Assembly (NCBI GenBank): GCA_026995985.1
Contig: JALWNF010000067.1
Coordinates: forward strand, 1-5,910
Direction of reading: 5' to 3'
DNA length: 5,910 nucleotides
From: Campylobacteraceae bacterium
GTDB lineage: Bacteria > Campylobacterota > Campylobacteria > Campylobacterales > Sulfurovaceae
How positions within the stretch are numbered: the stretch's first letter is position 1; the number at the start of each line of letters is the position of its first letter. Both the position numbers and the translations under genes were made by a program. Positions 5,036-5,910 of this stretch are shown one piece after another. The notes below the pieces were generated by a model. It saw nothing but the letters and a program-made list of their open reading frames with translations, was not told the origin of the DNA and did no database searches.

Positions 5036-5529
5036 TTCAATCTATTGTAAATCTTCTCAAACTTCTCATAGCTTAAAGCTCCTCTATAGGCTAATTTTGG
5101 GTCGCCTTTTTTGTCAAAGACAATAAAAAATGGTAAAGCCCCTCTCCAATTCGCTTTTACCTTTATGAGCTTAATAAACTTCATATTCTCTTTACGAGGT
5201 AAGAGGGTATAGTTTATATTATGTTCATCTTTAAACTTCTTTAAATCCTCTTTGTCGTAACCGTGAATATCAAAAGCTAAAAGTTTTAAATCTTTGTACT
5301 TTTTGTCCATAAGCTTTTTTAGAGAAGGAATCTCATGTAGACAAGCTTTACAGTTGTGTCCAAAGAAGAATAGAATAACAACACTGTTGTTGTACTCATT
5401 AAAGACTATACTATCTTTTTTTACATTTACAGTAATATTTTTATCTTCAATAGTTTGAAGGGTAAAGGTCTCATCTGCAAATAGAAAAATAGTTGAAACT
5501 ATATATAGTAGTAAAAAAAGTTTTTTCAT
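5032..5529 (-). CDS. Secreted thioredoxin-like (TlpA/ResA-type) thiol-disulfide protein
   Basis: A periplasmic redox protein of 165 residues with a thioredoxin fold. Seen: a Sec signal peptide (KK then a hydrophobic run, likely cut after FLFA at residue 18); the active site in FFFGHNCKACLHEIPSLKKL with Cys60 and Cys63 (CKAC); and the cis-proline region GALPFFIVFD (Pro133) followed by FDKKGDPKLAYRG, a typical thioredoxin C-terminal strand pair. In the TlpA/ResA/CcmG family such proteins reduce disulfides, among them the haem-binding cysteines of apocytochromes c. It is convergent with an eight-haem cytochrome gene, so help in maturing it is an attractive inference, not shown by the sequence. 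The ATG has GGAG at 7 bases. A TATAAT lies 23 bases upstream. A general periplasmic thiol reductase is equally possible. Confidence 0.85.
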   Translation of the reverse strand: MKKLFLLLYIVSTIFLFADETFTLQTIEDKNITVNVKKDSIVFNEYNNSVVILFFFGHNCKACLHEIPSLKKLMDKKYKDLKLLAFDIHGYDKEDLKKFKDEHNINYTLLPRKENMKFIKLIKVKANWRGALPFFIVFDKKGDPKLAYRGALSYEKFEKIYNRLK

Positions 5530-5552
5530 AAGGCAACTCCTTTTTTATTGAT

Positions 5553-5558
5553 ATTATA
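5553..5558 (-). promoter_or_regulatory. Candidate -10 of the thioredoxin-like gene
   Basis: A perfect TATAAT on the minus strand, 23 bases before the ATG at 5529. The region 16-18 bases further up is AT-rich but gives no good -35. The position, just ahead of a strong GGAG ribosome site, is right. Confidence 0.45.
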
Positions 5559-5603
5559 GTTATATAAATATTAAAATTAGAATAGATAACTATAGATTAT
5601 AAA

Positions 5604-5620
5604 AAATATAATTTATATTT
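5604..5620. repeat. 17-bp AT-only palindrome between divergent genes
   Basis: AAATATAA-T-TTATATTT is a perfect 8-1-8 inverted repeat midway between the start sites of the thioredoxin-like gene and the lipoprotein gene. It could be an operator, but in DNA this rich in A and T such palindromes arise by chance. Confidence 0.3.
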
Positions 5621-5660
5621 ATGTATATACCTCTCTTTATTCTCTTTAACTTTTATTAGT

Positions 5661-5666
5661 TATAAT
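5661..5666 (+). promoter_or_regulatory. Candidate -10 of the lipoprotein gene
   Basis: A perfect TATAAT, predicting a transcript start near 5673 and a leader of about 12 bases that would hold only part of the AAAGG ribosome site. No good -35 is seen. The short leader makes this somewhat doubtful; an upstream -10 in the AT-rich stretch is possible. Confidence 0.4.
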
Positions 5667-5684
5667 TTTGACAAAGGTTAAAAG

Positions 5685-5910
5685 ATGTCTATTGGTTTAA
5701 AAAAAAAATTTATTCAATCTCTATTTATATTGCTTACTCTTTTTTTAGTTGGAGGGTGTGGTTATAGACCTTCGGCTCATTTTGCTAAAAAGGTGCTTGG
5801 AGATAGAGTCTATACAAAAGTTGATGTCTCTCTTGCTACACCAGAGAACTCTGTATTAACCAAAGATGCAATAAATAAAGCACTACGAACTCGTCTAAAA
5901 ATTATTGTTA
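5685..5910 (+). CDS. lptE: LptE-like LPS-assembly lipoprotein, N-terminal part (cut by window end)
   Basis: 75 codons are visible. Seen: a lipoprotein signal peptide with KKK at 6-8, a hydrophobic run 11-23 and a lipobox ending VGGC, so Cys25 would be lipidated. The mature protein starts CGYRPSAHFAKK, and a stretch with VYTKVDVSLATPENSVLTKDAINKAL follows. CGYRP just after the lipid cysteine, then a beta strand and a helix of this kind, is what LptE-type proteins show; LptE sits in the outer membrane as plug and partner of LptD in LPS export. The ATG has AAAGG at 7 bases. A run of ten A lies at 5699-5708, within codons 5-8. In Campylobacter the counterpart is next to leuS and folC (recalled); here the upstream neighbour is the thioredoxin-like gene instead. 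The specific name is likely but rests on the N-terminus only. Confidence 0.7.
   Translation, partial: MSIGLKKKFIQSLFILLTLFLVGGCGYRPSAHFAKKVLGDRVYTKVDVSLATPENSVLTKDAINKALRTRLKIIV

Noticed and set aside
3311..5529. Rhodanese, cytochrome and thioredoxin-like genes as one sulfur-oxidation operon
   Set aside because: The rhodanese has no signal peptide and so is in a different compartment, a hairpin separates it from the cytochrome, and the thioredoxin-like gene is on the other strand. No sox, sqr or dsr gene is present.

Overview
The window looks like chromosome from an AT-rich member of the Campylobacterota (Epsilonproteobacteria). It is closer in feel to the free-living Sulfurimonas/Sulfurovum/Arcobacter group than to Campylobacter itself. 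Three things suggest this. The order gatC, cvpA, fur, lysS is, from memory, the one in Campylobacter jejuni. Fur has the four-cysteine pattern of that group. The window also carries a multihaem c-type cytochrome. Nothing points to a plasmid, phage, transposon or CRISPR locus, and no tRNA or rRNA is visible.

Left half (1-3135), minus strand: one apparent transcription unit reads gatC, pilT, cvpA, fur, lysS, with the lysS C-terminus beyond the left edge. It combines translation genes (the glutamyl/aspartyl-tRNA amidotransferase C subunit and lysyl-tRNA synthetase), the iron regulator Fur, a CvpA-type membrane protein and the type IV pilus retraction ATPase PilT. A good sigma-70-like promoter lies in front of gatC and a weaker -10 in front of cvpA. 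fur follows cvpA by only 9 bases, so it has no room for its own promoter and must be read from these upstream sites.

Right half (3311-5910): a short cytoplasmic rhodanese is read divergently from gatC from a promoter with a perfect TATAAT. A perfect 15-bp inverted repeat follows. Then comes a membrane-anchored octahaem cytochrome c whose start has no recognisable ribosome binding site. A secreted thioredoxin-like (TlpA-type) CXXC protein converges on the cytochrome, and the two stop codons lie inside one shared hairpin. At the right edge a lipoprotein gene resembling lptE begins and is cut by the window end.

Most of the content is conserved housekeeping. The least explained part is the cytochrome unit: an eight-haem protein of a family without an assigned reaction, a 36-bp palindrome overlapping its likely promoter, and a neighbouring periplasmic thiol-redox protein. 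I see no clear evidence of a wholly new system. Promoter, terminator and partner assignments are inference from sequence alone.
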